Assembly (NCBI GenBank): GCA_031290535.1
Contig: JAITNI010000314.1
Span: 1-8,204, forward strand
Direction of reading: 5' to 3'
Origin: Zoogloeaceae bacterium
Lineage (GTDB): Bacteria > Pseudomonadota > Gammaproteobacteria > Burkholderiales > Rhodocyclaceae
DNA length: 8,204 bases
Program-made: the position numbers and the translations under genes
Notes under the pieces: model-generated
Told to the model about the DNA's origin: nothing
Seen by the model: the letters and a program-made list of their open reading frames with translations, nothing else
The model's database searches: none
Shown here: positions 7,844-8,204 of the stretch, in pieces
Layout of the letters: each line of letters begins with the position of its first letter
Numbering within the stretch: position 1 is the stretch's first letter

Positions 7844-8204
7844 GGGGGTTCCGAATAATATGTTCAATGATGCGGGCGGCCTCTTTTCGAGCCGTCTGAT
7901 CTGCCGCCTGCACCGCTTCCAGCGAATCGGCTGGAACGGCAGGCAGCGCCTCCAGCACCCCGGCATTGACGCGGGCAATGCCGGAGAAGGACAGCCGCCG
8001 TTCCAGAAAGGCCGCCACCGCCACCTCATTGGCAGCGTTCAAAATTGCCGGCGCCGTGCCGCCGGTGGCGAGGGCATCGTAAGCCAGTTGCAGGCAGGGA
8101 AACCGCGCCCTGTCCGGCGCTTCAAAGTCGAGGCGGGCGATCTGGAACAGATTGAGCGATTCTACCCCGGAAATCACCCGCTCCGGGTAAGCGAGCGCAT
8201 GGGT
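7836..8204 (-). CDS. dxr: 1-deoxy-D-xylulose 5-phosphate reductoisomerase (partial, C-terminus)
   Basis: Dxr (IspC) converts 1-deoxy-D-xylulose 5-phosphate to 2-C-methyl-D-erythritol 4-phosphate with NADPH and a divalent metal, the committed step of the MEP isoprenoid pathway in the cytoplasm. Only the last 122 codons are present; the frame stays open to the right edge, so the start, the NADPH domain and the metal-binding residues lie outside the window. The visible part begins within [16 protein letters not shown], comparable to HTMAWPNRVNSGVKPL in E. coli. It includes LDFEAPD (fragment residues 25-31) and the conserved [13 protein letters not shown] (55-67), and ends with the C-terminal helical domain. 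The stop at 7836-7838 overlaps the rseP start by 8 nt, so translation of the two is probably coupled. The GTG at 8177 is an internal Val codon, not a start. Confidence 0.95.
   Translation of the reverse strand, partial: THALAYPERVISGVESLNLFQIARLDFEAPDRARFPCLQLAYDALATGGTAPAILNAANEVAVAAFLERRLSFSGIARVNAGVLEALPAVPADSLEAVQAADQTARKEAARIIEHIIRNPHD

Noticed and set aside
7844..8029. N-terminal extension of rseP by 62 residues
   Set aside because: The extension lies inside dxr, is rich in Arg, Trp and Cys, and precedes a perfect RseP start. It is simply an open frame without a stop.
4129..8204. Sigma-E-type promoter ahead of bamA or skp
   Set aside because: E. coli has stress promoters in this region, but I found no convincing GAACTT-type -35 with a matching -10 ahead of bamA, where I looked most closely. 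I do not report one without support.

Overview
This window comes from a GC-rich Gram-negative bacterium, most likely a betaproteobacterium. The clues are the protein sequences, especially Skp/OmpH and BamA, and the gene order: dxr lies directly upstream of rseP with no uppS or cdsA between them. I made this assignment by eye from family knowledge, not by a search, and I cannot name a genus.

Every gene is on the minus strand, so the operon reads from high to low coordinates. The order is dxr (3' end only, cut by the window edge), rseP, bamA, skp/ompH, lpxD, fabZ, lpxA, lpxB. This is the well-known cell-envelope cluster of Beta- and Gammaproteobacteria. The genes are packed very tightly: dxr and rseP overlap by 8 nt and the other gaps are 19, 12, 13, 4, 8 and 7 nt. 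No terminator or intergenic space large enough for a classical promoter separates them, so they are probably co-transcribed. Internal promoters inside coding sequence cannot be excluded.

The genes form three functional blocks. Dxr makes the isoprenoid precursor MEP, which feeds undecaprenyl phosphate and quinone synthesis. RseP, BamA and Skp cover envelope-stress signalling, outer-membrane protein insertion and periplasmic chaperoning. LpxD, FabZ, LpxA and LpxB cover lipid A assembly, together with the dehydratase that competes for the same 3-hydroxyacyl-ACP pool. All the complete genes look intact: lengths are normal, the catalytic motifs I could check are present, and I see no frameshifts.

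Positions 1-106, downstream of lpxB, are non-coding. They contain a perfect 10-bp inverted repeat close to the window edge, which is probably a REP-like dispersed element or a terminator stem. The usual next gene, rnhB, is not seen within the window.

I found no previously undescribed system here. The points most worth a second look are the predicted acyl-chain rulers of LpxA and LpxD, the hairpin at the left edge, and the weak or oddly spaced ribosome-binding sites of bamA and lpxB.
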